Part shown: one piece after another, positions 32,396 to 41,672 of the stretch
How positions within the stretch are numbered: the stretch's first letter is position 1
Layout: every line of letters starts with the position of its first letter
Source of the DNA: CBDCXF01 sp965223755
GTDB taxonomy: Bacteria > Acidobacteriota > Thermoanaerobaculia > Multivoradales > JAHEKO01
Length of the DNA stretch: 64,000 bases
Direction of reading: 5' to 3'
Assembly: GCA_965223755.1 (NCBI GenBank)
Contig: CBDCXF010000002.1
Span: 1,364,001-1,428,000 of the forward strand
Position numbers and translations under genes: made by a program
Notes under the pieces: model-generated
The model's database searches: none
Told to the model about the DNA's origin: nothing
Seen by the model: the letters and a program-made list of their open reading frames with translations, nothing else

Positions 32396-32731
32396 GGTGT
32401 TTTCGGTGCCGATTCGAGGAGCGGCAGTATAGCAACCGCCCGGCGAAGGATCTTTCGTGGGAAGGGGTTTACGTGGCCACACCTAGAGGAAGGGTTGCCC
32501 CCCAAGTCTCGCTCCAAAAGTCCCACTGGATAGTGGGACAGTTGGAAATCGCCGACCCGTAGACGGTGACCTTAGTCAAGGATCGACTGGGAACAGAAAG
32601 CGGGCCCGACAGGGAGGCGACCGTGCCGATCCCTAAAGACCATGCACGGAGGTGGCCTGCTCCATTGGCGTGCATTCCTGCGGCCCTCCATGCCACTGAC
32701 GACTGGTCCGCATTGCCAGCCGCCAGAGGTC
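32396..32731. other. Gene-free spacer between mqnE and the TonB receptor terminator
   Basis: About 340 bases with no plausible gene. It contains the perfect hairpin at 32520-32539 and should hold the mqnE promoter. The GC-rich middle part (32590-32720) might form structure on the minus strand, but I recognise no RNA family. Confidence 0.35.
32520..32539. repeat. Perfect hairpin GTCCCACT-GGAT-AGTGGGAC
   Basis: An 8-bp perfect inverted repeat with a 4-base loop, about 125 bases upstream of mqnE. It has no T-tract, so an operator or mRNA-stabilising structure is as likely as a terminator. Confidence 0.5.
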
Positions 32732-32767
32732 AAAAAGAAAAGAGCCTCTTCCAAGGAAAGGCTCTTT
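32732..32767 (-). terminator. Terminator of the TonB receptor gene
   Basis: On the minus strand AAAGAGCC, a 13-base loop and GGCTCTTT are followed by TCTTTTTG, 45 bases after the receptor stop. An additional 12-bp palindrome CCTCACGTGAGG is at 32775-32786. Confidence 0.75.
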
Positions 32768-32810
32768 CGGTCAACCTCACGTGAGGTCGGTGCTCCGGCG
32801 GTGCGCGCCG

Positions 32811-35800
32811 CTAAAAGCGCAAGCGCGCTCCCAGGTAGTAACGGCGCGGTTCTACGAAGTCCAAGCCATCCAGGAAGGCGACGCCTCCCCCCCCATTAAC
32901 CGCGTCCTGGACCCGGATAACGCTTTGGTCATCGAGTGCGTTGAACAGGTCGAGGAACAAGTCGACCTCGATCCTATCCGTGGGCTTCCAAAGGTACGAC
33001 CCGCGCAGGTCCAGCACGCCGTAGGACCGGCCGTCGATGGCCCCGATGGCGCCGGGAGAGATCCAATTGTCGGTAAAGCCGGTGCCCGGCCAGCCGTTGG
33101 AGGCAAACCGCGTTTCGACCCGATCCGGGACGTGGTGGAAGAACAGGAGACCGCTGTTGCGATTGAGGACGATGCCGGAGTTCCAGCGGTAGCTGCCACC
33201 GACCTGAAATCCGTTGTCCCAGTTGTAAGACCCGTGGACTTTGAATAGATGCTCCACGAGACCGGGTTGTCGACCGATTCGATTGGGAGCTCGCGGATCC
33301 AAGAAAAAGAGGCTTCCGGTGCCGTCGTGGGAGGAGTCAGAGTTGGAGTTGCCCTCGCCATCGGCGTAGTTGTACGAGGCCAGCATCTGCCAGTTGTCTT
33401 TGTAGCGGCGCCGAAAGACCACCTCCGCTCCCTGCCAATCACGATAGGCCCCGGGCAGGTTGCCGATCACGAACGATAGGTTCTCGGGAACGTCGGCGAG
33501 GCTCTGGTAACCGAAGTATTGCGGACCCAGGAAGAACGAGTTGGGATCGTTCAGGTCACCACCATAGAAAGCCGGATTGAAGTAGATGGCACCAAAATCT
33601 TCACCCAAGTCTTCGGCCTTCCGGTCGATCAAATTGACCTCGAACGCCATGTTGTTCCCCAGATCTTGCTTGTATTGGATCTGGATCTCACGGGTTATCG
33701 GTGTCGCGATCAACGGGCCATGGAACGTGGTCTGCCCCCTGGAACCGCCCCTCACTTGAAATGGAATCCACGTATCAAGCGCATCTACCCGAACCTCCGA
33801 AGTGGTCTCTGCGCTGTTGAGACCGCCTGGGTAGCTGGCAGAGTTGTCGCGGAAGGCGTCATAGTAGTCGCCGACGAATAAACCAATGCTGCTGCGTCCG
33901 TCACCCTTGAGGTCGTAAGCGATGCTCAGGCGCGGGGCGACATCGGTGTCGAATTCGTGGAGGGTTTCGCCGGTCGATGCGTAGTACTCCGTACTCTCGA
34001 CGCGCACTCCGGCATTGACGCTCCATTTCTTGTGTTGCCAGGAATCCTGAATGTAGTAATGGAGCGATTCCGACCCCGTCTCCGACAGTCCCGCTCCCGA
34101 AGACCGGAAGCGTGCATAGTTGATCAGGCCGTGGGGGTTCCCTTCGGTTGAGGAGAAGGTCATGTTATTGAGGATCTCATCGTTATCGAGGAGCCCGTTG
34201 CCGTTGTCGTCCCACAACCCCAAGAGAGTTGCGAGCTGCTGTCCCGAGAGGTTGTCTCTGAAAGCCTGGAGCTCGACGGCCGAGAGACCGAACTGGGCAT
34301 TCAGCCAGGCGTCACCGCCGCAGGTTCCGACCACTTGGCATAGGACAATGGGGCCGCTGACGCCACGCGGAGAAAGAGACCGGAAAGCGCGTGGCGGATC
34401 GCCGCTAAGAAGAGATTCAATCGAATTGGCGGTTTCGGTCCGCACCATACCGACCTTCACCGCGTGATCGCCGGTCTTGGTGTCAAAGAGACGCTCGAAC
34501 GATCCGCGCCATGTCTCGTTGCCACGCTCTGTGATTGTGTCGTTGCCAGCGCCGCCTAGCGTCAGTTCCGCTGAAGAAGGGTTGATTCCAGGAGCGAAGG
34601 CAACGATGTTCTGGGGAGACCGGTCTCGCGCCAGGGAGTTGCCCTCGGAGCTGTGGTCGGTGAACGCCAGCTCGAGAGCCGACGCACCCAAAACTCTGTT
34701 GTAAGCGAGGCCAAAGCGCTCGCCGCCCAGTTCAGCCGTAGAGTCCGCTTGGTTGGGAACGCTGCCGTCAAAGCTGCCGTCGACCTCAGATGGATCGGTC
34801 AGGACTGTGGCGGAGATCAAGTCGCTGTCGCTGACCGCCCAAGTCCCCTTGAGGAAGCCCTGATCCGTCTCGCTGGCAACCGTTCGGAGAAAGTCGCCGT
34901 TCTCGTCGGTAACGTCACGCTCCTCCTCGACCCTGCGCAAGCTGGCAAAGAACCACGCCCGATCTTGCGCGATCGGACCGCCGAGGGTAAAGGCTGCGTC
35001 GAAGTTTGAGAAAGACGAGTCGGCGCGGTTGTCGTTGGATTCGACCAGGCTGTCGTTTTGTAGGTAGTAATTGACGGACCCAGAGAACTGATTGCCGCCG
35101 CTTTTGGTAACGACGTTGGAGATTAGACCGGGAACACCGACGAACTCGGCCGGGATGGCGCCAGTGAGGACGCTCTGCTCTTGAATGATCTCGGTATTGA
35201 TATCCGCACCTGCGATTCCCTCGAGTCGCTCGGTGACGTTGATGCCGTCAAAGTAATAGACGTTGTCAGTGGAATAGCCGTGGCTGCCACTATCTCCGAC
35301 TCCAACCCAATCACGGTAGTTGACACCTGAACGGGACGCCGGATTGTCGGTTCCTCCCATGGAGTCCTGAACGCCGGGAACGAGCTGCAGATAGCCCTGA
35401 TACGAGCGGGTGGTAGGCAAAGACTCGGTCAACTGAAGGGTGATGTCCTGCCCTGCTTGGGTCTTCGATACGTCAACCAGAGGTGCCTCGGCGGTCACAG
35501 TCAGCTCTTCCACCACCTCGGCGAGGCCCAATTGGACGGACAACGTCTGTAGCTGGCCCGACCGGATCGGAACCTGATTGAGAGTCTGCGTGGCAAAGAG
35601 ATCAAGCGACACCGTCACGACGTAGTTCGGCGAGGGACCGAGAGCCGCGAAGGTCACGGTGCCCTCTTCGTTCGTGACCGCGGACGGCCGGGTCAACGTT
35701 TCTTCCGAGGCTGCGGACACATGCGCGCCTGGAAGCGCCTGGCCCTCCGCGTCGGTCACCTTGACTACTAGCCGGCCGTGCTGCGCCTGGCCGTACAACG

Positions 35801-35852
35801 CCGGCGACAACACCAGCGTGGCAATTGTGGTGAGAACGAAAGCTCTTCTCAT
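32811..35852 (-). CDS. Oar-like TonB-dependent receptor with carboxypeptidase-regulatory domain
   Basis: A 1013-aa outer-membrane protein. It begins with a signal peptide (VLTTIATLVLSPALYGQAQ), a CarboxypepD_reg-like beta domain at about 25-105 (GRLVVKVTDAEGQALPGAHV), then a plug (ITLQLTESLPTTRSYQGYLQ, NVYYFDGINVTERL, GLISNVVTKSGGNQFSGSVN). A large barrel follows, ending with a Phe (YYLGARLRF). This architecture is the Oar/TonB type abundant in Acidobacteriota and Bacteroidota; the substrate is unknown, and an oligosaccharide or protein surface role is typical. GGAGGAG precedes the ATG. Monocistronic with its own terminator. Confidence 0.94.
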   Translation of the reverse strand: MRRAFVLTTIATLVLSPALYGQAQHGRLVVKVTDAEGQALPGAHVSAASEETLTRPSAVTNEEGTVTFAALGPSPNYVVTVSLDLFATQTLNQVPIRSGQLQTLSVQLGLAEVVEELTVTAEAPLVDVSKTQAGQDITLQLTESLPTTRSYQGYLQLVPGVQDSMGGTDNPASRSGVNYRDWVGVGDSGSHGYSTDNVYYFDGINVTERLEGIAGADINTEIIQEQSVLTGAIPAEFVGVPGLISNVVTKSGGNQFSGSVNYYLQNDSLVESNDNRADSSFSNFDAAFTLGGPIAQDRAWFFASLRRVEEERDVTDENGDFLRTVASETDQGFLKGTWAVSDSDLISATVLTDPSEVDGSFDGSVPNQADSTAELGGERFGLAYNRVLGASALELAFTDHSSEGNSLARDRSPQNIVAFAPGINPSSAELTLGGAGNDTITERGNETWRGSFERLFDTKTGDHAVKVGMVRTETANSIESLLSGDPPRAFRSLSPRGVSGPIVLCQVVGTCGGDAWLNAQFGLSAVELQAFRDNLSGQQLATLLGLWDDNGNGLLDNDEILNNMTFSSTEGNPHGLINYARFRSSGAGLSETGSESLHYYIQDSWQHKKWSVNAGVRVESTEYYASTGETLHEFDTDVAPRLSIAYDLKGDGRSSIGLFVGDYYDAFRDNSASYPGGLNSAETTSEVRVDALDTWIPFQVRGGSRGQTTFHGPLIATPITREIQIQYKQDLGNNMAFEVNLIDRKAEDLGEDFGAIYFNPAFYGGDLNDPNSFFLGPQYFGYQSLADVPENLSFVIGNLPGAYRDWQGAEVVFRRRYKDNWQMLASYNYADGEGNSNSDSSHDGTGSLFFLDPRAPNRIGRQPGLVEHLFKVHGSYNWDNGFQVGGSYRWNSGIVLNRNSGLLFFHHVPDRVETRFASNGWPGTGFTDNWISPGAIGAIDGRSYGVLDLRGSYLWKPTDRIEVDLFLDLFNALDDQSVIRVQDAVNGGGGVAFLDGLDFVEPRRYYLGARLRF

Positions 35853-36187
35853 TTTGCTCCTCCAACGAGTCGATCAGACACTTCTATTACTCGAATACGA
35901 CACCCAAGAGCGCGCCAAATCTCGCGCTAGCCAGTTGAGGGCCCCGCCCCCGGCACCAGTAGCCATTTGTCTTTGGGCATCAGCACAACTGGAATAACCA
36001 TATGCACTTTTTGGAATGTTGTCAATTCAGTGTATGCGCACTGATCCTGCGGCCCGTTTTGCTCTAGTCATGGTCGTCGGCACGTCGGCTGACGTCCGCT
36101 ATAACAGCAAGGCGACGCTTCCGCATGCACCTCGACCACGGTGCTGAAGCCACGGCGCTAAGGGAAACTTGAGGGCTGGCTGGCGGA
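35853..36187. other. Gene-free spacer between the TonB receptor and arsR-type gene
   Basis: Carries the receptor's promoter region on the minus strand; an AT-rich patch (CACTTTTTGGAATGTTGTC) lies near 36005. No gene or clear structured RNA is seen. Confidence 0.4.
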
Positions 36188-36541
36188 TCAGGTACGAACT
36201 GTCAGCAACACATCACGGGCACGTTCCATGCTCGCGACTTCGCTCTCGGCACGATCCAGAAGTGAGTCACAAACCGCATGGCAGATTCGAAAGACGATCT
36301 CATCTTCCACCCGGTAGAAAACATTCATGCCGTCGCGTCGCGCAGTTACCAGGCCTGCGGAACGAAGCACCGCGAGTTGCTTGGAGGTATTGGCTTGGCT
36401 GCCGTCGACTGCTTCTTGGATCTCACTCACCGACAATTCTCCGCGTTCGAGGTTGTGGAGAATTCGTAGTCTTGTCGAGTTGCCCATGGCCTTGAGCCGC
36501 TGGGCGATTCTTTCCAGGAGTTCCTCTGTTGGATCTTGCAT
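36188..36541 (-). CDS. ArsR/SmtB-family transcriptional regulator
   Basis: A 117-aa winged-helix repressor: LKAMGNSTRLRILHNLERGE, LSVSEIQEAVDGSQANTSKQ, LAVLRSAGLVTARRDGMNVF and YRVEDEIVFRICHAVCDSLL. The alpha3 metal motif ELCVCDL of ArsR is absent (it reads ELSVSEI), so metal sensing through that site is unlikely; the pair Cys in FRICHAVCD could be a redox or C-terminal metal site. No transporter or resistance gene is adjacent. The target may be its own promoter. Confidence 0.9.
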   Translation of the reverse strand: MQDPTEELLERIAQRLKAMGNSTRLRILHNLERGELSVSEIQEAVDGSQANTSKQLAVLRSAGLVTARRDGMNVFYRVEDEIVFRICHAVCDSLLDRAESEVASMERARDVLLTVRT

Positions 36542-36852
36542 CTACCCGTCGTCTTCGATTGACGAGTTGTCCGTAGTCGCTTCTTACTATACAACCAAGG
36601 TGGGCTGTCAACCAACCTGAGGGATTCCGTGTCAGGAGGTGGGACCGCGAGCTCTTCCAGGATGGATCGAGCTTTTGGGGCCGAACTCAGGGGTCGTCAT
36701 CACGGGTCAGCGGTGCTGCTTGAAGTCTTTGTGCTGGCCAATCTGGGCTTGTACCAATTCTTTGTGTCTCCCCTCCCGAGCGGGCCTAAAGCCCGGGAGC
36801 CCACAAGGGGCTCCCTTACGTTTCTTTGCAAGAACGACATCGACGGGCGGAA
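36542..36852. repeat. Gene-free spacer with two GC hairpins
   Basis: CGGGC-CTAAA-GCCCG (36781-36795) and GGGAGCCC-ACAAG-GGGCTCCC (36795-36815) are adjacent perfect stems after the ubiA stop on the opposite strand. The T-rich tract is on the plus side (TTACGTTTCTTT), but both strands could terminate here. The left half has no feature. Confidence 0.55.
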
Positions 36853-37731
36853 TCAAATGAACAGCAGATCGATCGCCGTGGTCACGAACAACCATACCGC
36901 CAAAAGGCCATTGGCGGTGAAGAACGCGGCATTGAGCCGTGACAGGTCTCCTGGGCGCACGATCCAGTGTTGGTAGGTCAGGAGGGCCGCTGCGCCGGCA
37001 AGGCCGATCCAGTAGCCGACACCCAAGCCGCCGGGATAAGAGAAGGGGAGATAGGCCAGCAGAGCGATAGTCAGCAGGTGCAGGAACGCCGAGATCCCTA
37101 GCGACCGGGTTTCGCCTACTGCGGCCGGAATCGAATGCAGTCCGTGCCTGCGATCGTGTTCGCGATCTTGGAGGGCGTAGAGGATGTCGAATCCTGCGAC
37201 CCAGAAGAGAACCGCGGCGGCCAGGATCAAGGGAGTCGCGGTGACGTCACCGCGCACTGCGATCCACGCGCCCAGCGGCGCGCCCGACAGAGCCAAACCC
37301 AAAACCAGGTGCGAAAACGGTGTGAACCGCTTGGTCCACGAGTAGCCGAGCAAGATGGCAACCGCCAGCGGGGAAAGCTTGAGCGCCAAGGGGTTGAGCC
37401 GCCACGCCGCCACGACCAGAAATGCGATCCCGACGATGATGAACGCCGCGACGAATCCCCGGCTGACCGCACCGGTCGGCAGCGCTCGGTCAGCGGTGCG
37501 GGGGTTTGCAGTGTCGATGTAGTGGTCGGCAAAGCGGTTGTAGGCCATGGCGGCGCTACGCGCCCCGACCATCGCCACCGTGATCCAGCCCACCGTCCGC
37601 CAACTCGGCCAACCGCCAGCCGCCAACATCATGCCGAGGAAAGCGAAGGGGAGGGCAAAGATGGTGTGCTCGAACTTGATCATTTCGAGCACGGTCGTGA
37701 GTTTGCGTAGCGGGCTCGAATCGACGGCCAT
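36853..37731 (-). CDS. UbiA-family prenyltransferase, probably menaquinone pathway (MqnP-like)
   Basis: A 292-aa membrane protein with eight or nine helices. The two Asp-rich motifs are YNRFADHYIDTANPRTADR (about 62-80) and LYALQDREHDRRHGL (about 190-205), which bind the prenyl diphosphate through Mg. Closest in style to the 4-hydroxybenzoate polyprenyltransferase-like proteins that serve the futalosine pathway (prenylation of dihydroxynaphthoate carboxylate). The presence of mqnE 4.5 kb away supports that role; ubiquinone synthesis is the alternative. Start ATG 37729-37731 gives MAVDSSPLRKL. Confidence 0.9.
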   Translation of the reverse strand: MAVDSSPLRKLTTVLEMIKFEHTIFALPFAFLGMMLAAGGWPSWRTVGWITVAMVGARSAAMAYNRFADHYIDTANPRTADRALPTGAVSRGFVAAFIIVGIAFLVVAAWRLNPLALKLSPLAVAILLGYSWTKRFTPFSHLVLGLALSGAPLGAWIAVRGDVTATPLILAAAVLFWVAGFDILYALQDREHDRRHGLHSIPAAVGETRSLGISAFLHLLTIALLAYLPFSYPGGLGVGYWIGLAGAAALLTYQHWIVRPGDLSRLNAAFFTANGLLAVWLFVTTAIDLLFI

Positions 37732-37834
37732 GGGCCTTTTCTATCAGACCGGTGCGCCGCACTACGAAGGAACGCTATTCTGCGAGGCGTCGCTTTTGTT
37801 TGCCGCTGCCACGGCCTTTTTGGAGGGAACTTGG

Positions 37835-38524
37835 ATGTACCGCTTTTCCGATAACGAGTACGGCTCATACTGCGTGCCAGCGGCGTCGCTCCATCGCCCG
37901 GCCGCTGCCGCGATTCTGGCTCACCGTGTCCATGAACCGGCCACGCTCGAGTTCATGACGGCGGCTTGTGGCGCCGGGGACGTAGTCCACGCCGGCGCCT
38001 ACTTTGGGGATTTCTTGCCGGCTTTGTCGGCTGCAATCGGAGCTACTTCGACCGTCTGGGCATTCGAACCCAACCCGGAAAACTATCGCTGTGCGCAAAT
38101 AACGCGACGCATAAATGGTCTTGCCAACGTGAGGCTCGCCAACGTTGGATTGAGCGACCGGAACGCCCAGGTCCACATGCGTGTGATGGATGAGCGAGGT
38201 CGTTCGCTGGGAGGCGGTAGCCAGATCGTAGATCGCGACAGAAGCGAAGCGAGCGGTACTACCGCGGTCGAAGTGGTGCCACTGGATGAGGTGGTTGGGC
38301 GGGAAAGAACTGTTTCGATCATTCAACTCGATCTTGAGGGACACGAAGTAAAGGCGCTGCAAGGGGCGATGACGACGATCTTGAGGTGTTCCCCTGTGCT
38401 CATTCTTGAGGTCTTGCCGCAAAGTAATCTCACACAGAGCAGGTGGTTCGCCGAACACATTCTTGGAGCTGGTTACCGTAGATTCGGGGAGTTCCATGGC
38501 AACGTCGTCTTTCAGAAGTTCTGA
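37835..38524 (+). CDS. FkbM-family SAM-dependent methyltransferase
   Basis: A 229-aa protein. SAM-binding motif GDVVHAGAYFGDFLPALSAA (about 55-75), then VWAFEPNPENYRCAQITRRI, LANVGLSDRNAQVHM, VVPLDEVVGRERTVSIIQLD and LEGHEVKALQGAM, the standard order of the FkbM family, which methylates sugar or polyketide hydroxyls. ATG 37835 is chosen because GGAGGG lies 7 bases upstream; the frame is open much further up, but that part overlaps ubiA antisense. No sugar-polymer genes are near, so its substrate is unknown. Confidence 0.88.
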   Translation: MYRFSDNEYGSYCVPAASLHRPAAAAILAHRVHEPATLEFMTAACGAGDVVHAGAYFGDFLPALSAAIGATSTVWAFEPNPENYRCAQITRRINGLANVRLANVGLSDRNAQVHMRVMDERGRSLGGGSQIVDRDRSEASGTTAVEVVPLDEVVGRERTVSIIQLDLEGHEVKALQGAMTTILRCSPVLILEVLPQSNLTQSRWFAEHILGAGYRRFGEFHGNVVFQKF

Positions 38525-38577
38525 ACGCCAGGAGTAAGGGGCAATCTTGTCGGTGATGCAGGACTAGACTTTCTAAT

Positions 38578-38958
38578 ATGGAAACAGCAGTTCAGATCTT
38601 CGCCATCATTCACCTGACCATCATCGGCGTCTCCCACATCCTGCAGCCTCGGACCTGGGTGGCGTTCTTCGTTCGGTTGCGAGAGAAGGGTGAGGCGGGA
38701 GTGTTCGTTGTTGCTTTCTTGAGTCTGGGGTTCGGCTCCATCATCGTCGCATTCCACAATGTTTGGTCCGGCGTGCCAATGGTGCTCACACTCTTGGGTT
38801 GGGCACAGATTCTCAAAGCCGCGGTCTATTTCGCCTGGCCTGCCTACGGCCTGCGCAAGCTGCAGTTCGTTTCCTACGAGCGCAGCCGTATGTTCATTGG
38901 TGCGGGAGTCGCTCTGTTGGCGATTGCGGGTCTACTGGTGTTCCACTTGTTTCGCTAG
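38578..38958 (+). CDS. Small four-helix membrane protein
   Basis: A 126-aa integral membrane protein with four helices: VQIFAIIHLTIIGVSHIL, VFVVAFLSLGFGSIIVAF, VPMVLTLLGWAQILKAAVYF and MFIGAGVALLAIAGLLVF. Short loops and a basic turn (SYERSRM) between helices 3 and 4. No family is recognised beyond general DUF-type small membrane proteins. Single gene, followed by intergenic dispersed repeats. Confidence 0.75.
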   Translation: METAVQIFAIIHLTIIGVSHILQPRTWVAFFVRLREKGEAGVFVVAFLSLGFGSIIVAFHNVWSGVPMVLTLLGWAQILKAAVYFAWPAYGLRKLQFVSYERSRMFIGAGVALLAIAGLLVFHLFR

Positions 38959-38984
38959 AGGGAAAAAGGTCCCCGCCCCGCTCC

Positions 38985-39200
38985 CCAGCCCCCGCGGGAA
39001 CGACGAACTTTGTCCTACTCGCGCTATGAATGTCATCCCACGGGCGGGAGAAGGGGGGGATCCCGGGGCCACACCCTTCGCGCCCTATGGGGACGACGAT
39101 CTTTGTCCTACTTGCGATGTAAATGTCATCCCCGCGGGTGGTGGGAAGGGGGGCGGGGATCCCGGCCTCTCGCCCATTCCCCCGCCGCGATGACGAGATT
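38985..39200. repeat. Dispersed intergenic repeats (GGGATGACGA family)
   Basis: Three related segments carry 'CCCCGCGGG...GGGGGGATCCCGG...GCGATGACGA'-type sequence in alternating orientations, twice with the phrase TTTGTCCTACT. Similar blocks occur near 27520, 41800-41890, 42390-42500 and 46910-47060. Non-coding. Confidence 0.7.
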
Positions 39201-39226
39201 GCAGAGGGATTGCGCTAGTTCGCCAG

Positions 39227-39706
39227 CTACCAAACGCCCTCGTAACCGTCGGCCACCAGATTAAATCTGGCGTTGAAGACGTGCACGCGCTTCGACTCTT
39301 CGCCATCCGCGTCGACGAAGGTGCCGCCGGCGTGCGACCACGACAGCACGGACCCCGGCAGGTTGTGGACGTCATGGCCTTGGGCGCGGAGTTGGGCGGT
39401 GCGTTTGCCGCTCCGCCCGCCGATGGTGCAGTAGCACACCACCGTGGCGTCTTCGCACCGGTCGGGATTCGCCTCAAACTCTTGCAACGTAACCGCGCCG
39501 CGAATCATCGACACTTCCTGTTCCTGGGGTGCGCGCACGTCGACAAACACAAACTTCTCCCCGTCGTCTTGACGTTGCCGGATCTCTTCGGCTGAAATCT
39601 CGGGCACGTTGGGAAAGGCTTTGGCCTTCGTGCCTTGGTACATTGCGTCGATCCGAGCGCGCTTTTGCTCATCGGTCATCTCAGAACGGGACTTGCGAAA
39701 CAGCAT
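39227..39706 (-). CDS. Rhodanese-domain sulfurtransferase
   Basis: A 159-aa single-domain rhodanese. ISAEEIRQRQDDGEKFVFVD and VRAPQEQEVSMIRGAVTLQE open the fold; the active loop CTIGGRSGKRT holds the persulfide cysteine, with another Cys two residues before it (VCYCT). Such proteins carry sulfane sulfur in the cytoplasm for thiol transfer or detoxification. Divergent from the FAD oxidoreductase at 39841, with a 134-base shared spacer. The six-residue loop (CTIGGR) is the usual size for sulfur substrates. Confidence 0.9.
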   Translation of the reverse strand: MLFRKSRSEMTDEQKRARIDAMYQGTKAKAFPNVPEISAEEIRQRQDDGEKFVFVDVRAPQEQEVSMIRGAVTLQEFEANPDRCEDATVVCYCTIGGRSGKRTAQLRAQGHDVHNLPGSVLSWSHAGGTFVDADGEESKRVHVFNARFNLVADGYEGVW

Positions 39707-39840
39707 GTGGGAACCTCCAGGCGAGTTTGCGGCTCTTATGTGCTGGCCGGGTTACTTCCAGTTGCGAATCCGATTCGAGCCAAGGGAAGAAAAGTATATG
39801 GTGAAGATCTGATGCCGCACGCGCGGAGCGGTGAAAACCC

Positions 39841-40977
39841 ATGACGAACCAGCACGAGATGGTCTTGATCGGAGGCGGCCACGCCCACGTGCAGGTACTG
39901 GAGGCGTTCCGGCAGGACCCGCCCGCCAACACCCGCCTCACCGTCGTGGCCGATGATCCGGTGGCGATGTATTCCGGTATGGCTCCCGGTTTCGTCGCCG
40001 GGCAATACACTCGCGAAGAGCTTGAGATCGATGTGCGGCCGCTGGCGCGGCTCGCCAATGCCGAAGTCATCGTCGCGCGCTGCGAAAGGGTGGATCCTGA
40101 GAGCCAACTGCTGCATCTTGCCGGCCGCGAGTCGCTACGCTACGACGTGGCGTCCTTCAACATCGGCTCGACCGTCCTGGGGCTGGATCTGCCGGGAGTG
40201 CGCCAGCACGCTCTTGCCACGCGTCCCCTGAAGCGACTGGTGGCGGGTATCGCCGACCTGGTGGCCAAAGCACGCGCCCACGAGGGTGAGAACCCGTTTC
40301 AGGTCGTTGTGGTTGGCGCGGGCGTCGGCGGTGTGGAGTTGGCGTTTGTCACCGCGGCACGCCTCGAGGAAGACAGCGGTCGCCCGGTGCAAGTGACCCT
40401 GATCGACAGTCGCGAGCGGATCTTGCCGCGCTATCCGAGAGCTCTTGTACGTCGCATCGAACGGTTGAGTGGCAAGCGGGGGATCGTGGTGCGCAACGCG
40501 GTACGGGTGGCGGCAATCGATGATGAGGGGGTGACTCTCGATAGCGGCGAGAGTCTGCCCGCCGACGCCGTCCTGTGGGTGACCGGACCCACGAGCCACG
40601 ATGTCTTTACTCAGTCCTCTGGGATCAAGACCGACCAGCGGGGCTTTGCCGTCATGCGCTCGACCTTGCAGCTCGACGGCTACGACAACCTCTTTGCCGT
40701 CGGTGACTGCGGCACTCTGATCGACTATCCACAGACTCCCAAGGCCGGTGTCTACGCGGTGCGTGAGGGCCCCTACCTCGCCGACAACCTTAAGGCCTTC
40801 GTCGCTGGCGAGCCACTGCGCGAATACGTTCCGCAGGGCGACTTCCTGACCCTGCTCAACCTCGGCCGGGGTTATGCGGTCGGCGCCAAGTGGGGATTCA
40901 CTTTCGGTGGCAAGTGGGTCATGCGGTGGAAGGATTCGATCGATCGTAAGTTTATGGCACGGTTTCAGTTACAGTAG
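39841..40977 (+). CDS. FAD-dependent oxidoreductase of the SelD-N-terminal type
   Basis: A 378-aa pyridine-nucleotide-disulfide-type flavoprotein. FAD motif VLIGGGHAHVQVLEAF (residues 8-23) and the second nucleotide motif VVVVGAGVGGVELAF (about 155). MYSGMAPGFVAGQYTREELE, IGSTVLGLDLPG, LWVTGPTSHDV and NLFAVGDCGTLIDYPQTPK match the family (TIGR03169) that is often fused to or next to selenide-water dikinase. No redox CxxC is present, so it is NDH-2/SQR-like. Here it is a stand-alone protein; no selD in the window. The divergent rhodanese hints at sulfur/selenium chemistry. Confidence 0.88.
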   Translation: MTNQHEMVLIGGGHAHVQVLEAFRQDPPANTRLTVVADDPVAMYSGMAPGFVAGQYTREELEIDVRPLARLANAEVIVARCERVDPESQLLHLAGRESLRYDVASFNIGSTVLGLDLPGVRQHALATRPLKRLVAGIADLVAKARAHEGENPFQVVVVGAGVGGVELAFVTAARLEEDSGRPVQVTLIDSRERILPRYPRALVRRIERLSGKRGIVVRNAVRVAAIDDEGVTLDSGESLPADAVLWVTGPTSHDVFTQSSGIKTDQRGFAVMRSTLQLDGYDNLFAVGDCGTLIDYPQTPKAGVYAVREGPYLADNLKAFVAGEPLREYVPQGDFLTLLNLGRGYAVGAKWGFTFGGKWVMRWKDSIDRKFMARFQLQ

Positions 40978-41049
40978 CTTCCTGTAAGCAGTGGTCAAGG
41001 TGCCCTCGACAAAGTGGGCTCCATCCACAAATTTGTGGGAGTTGATGTT

Positions 41050-41672
41050 GTGACGAGCTTCGTAGCAGTAACGCTGGCGCTGTTGTCCTCGTCTGGTCCC
41101 GCGGGTCCGCAGTGCGCGCCGAATCAGATGGTGAAGATCGTTTCTTCAGTCCGTTCAGAAGTTCTCGGAGATAGTCACTTTGCCACGCAGCCGAAGACCT
41201 TGTATCGATTTCAAAAAAATATGGTCGAGTAGAGGAAGTCCTGAATGAAGAAACAGGCCTCCACTTGCTTTTTGTGGTCTCTGAACCCGATGTTTGGATG
41301 GTTAACCTCGTGGATTCAACTGGGCGCCACATCGTCGACCTCGGCCCTTCCTACAACTTCAGTGCGCCAATCGTGCCTATCCCAGGGGATAGCTATTGGA
41401 AGAACTTTCAGTTTGGCTGCGAAGTTGAGTTCATGCGGGCCGTGGGCGCGGAGATGAAGCCACAAGTTGACTCCAACGGAGTTGTCTACAGACATAGCGC
41501 CGAAGACGTCACAGTCTCACTCCTCGTCATTGGCGAAGGACTTCCTTCAAGCACCGTAATCGAGATGCCTGACGAGACTTTCACCATTGTCTACACGGAA
41601 TACCTCTCCAACTTGCCGCTAGATTTGTCGCTATTTGAGAAACCGGATGGCGTCGAGTTTTCAGAAGGCTGA
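41050..41672 (+). pseudogene. Secreted protein interrupted by a -1 frameshift at an A7 run
   Basis: Two frames form one protein. The first part starts at GTG 41050 (GGGAG 8 bases upstream) with a signal peptide (MTSFVAVTLALLSSSGPAG) and stops at 41232 after TLYRFQKN. Shifting -1 at the seven A residues (41213-41219) continues as KYGRVEEVLNEETGLHLLFV and VSEPDVWMVNLVDSTGRHIV to the stop at 41672, giving 207 aa. The sequence A_AAA_AAT (41214-41220) is a legal -1 slippery heptamer in the zero frame. It may be a sequencing error, a recent mutation, or programmed frameshifting. Function unknown; probably periplasmic, with beta-rich content. Confidence 0.72.
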
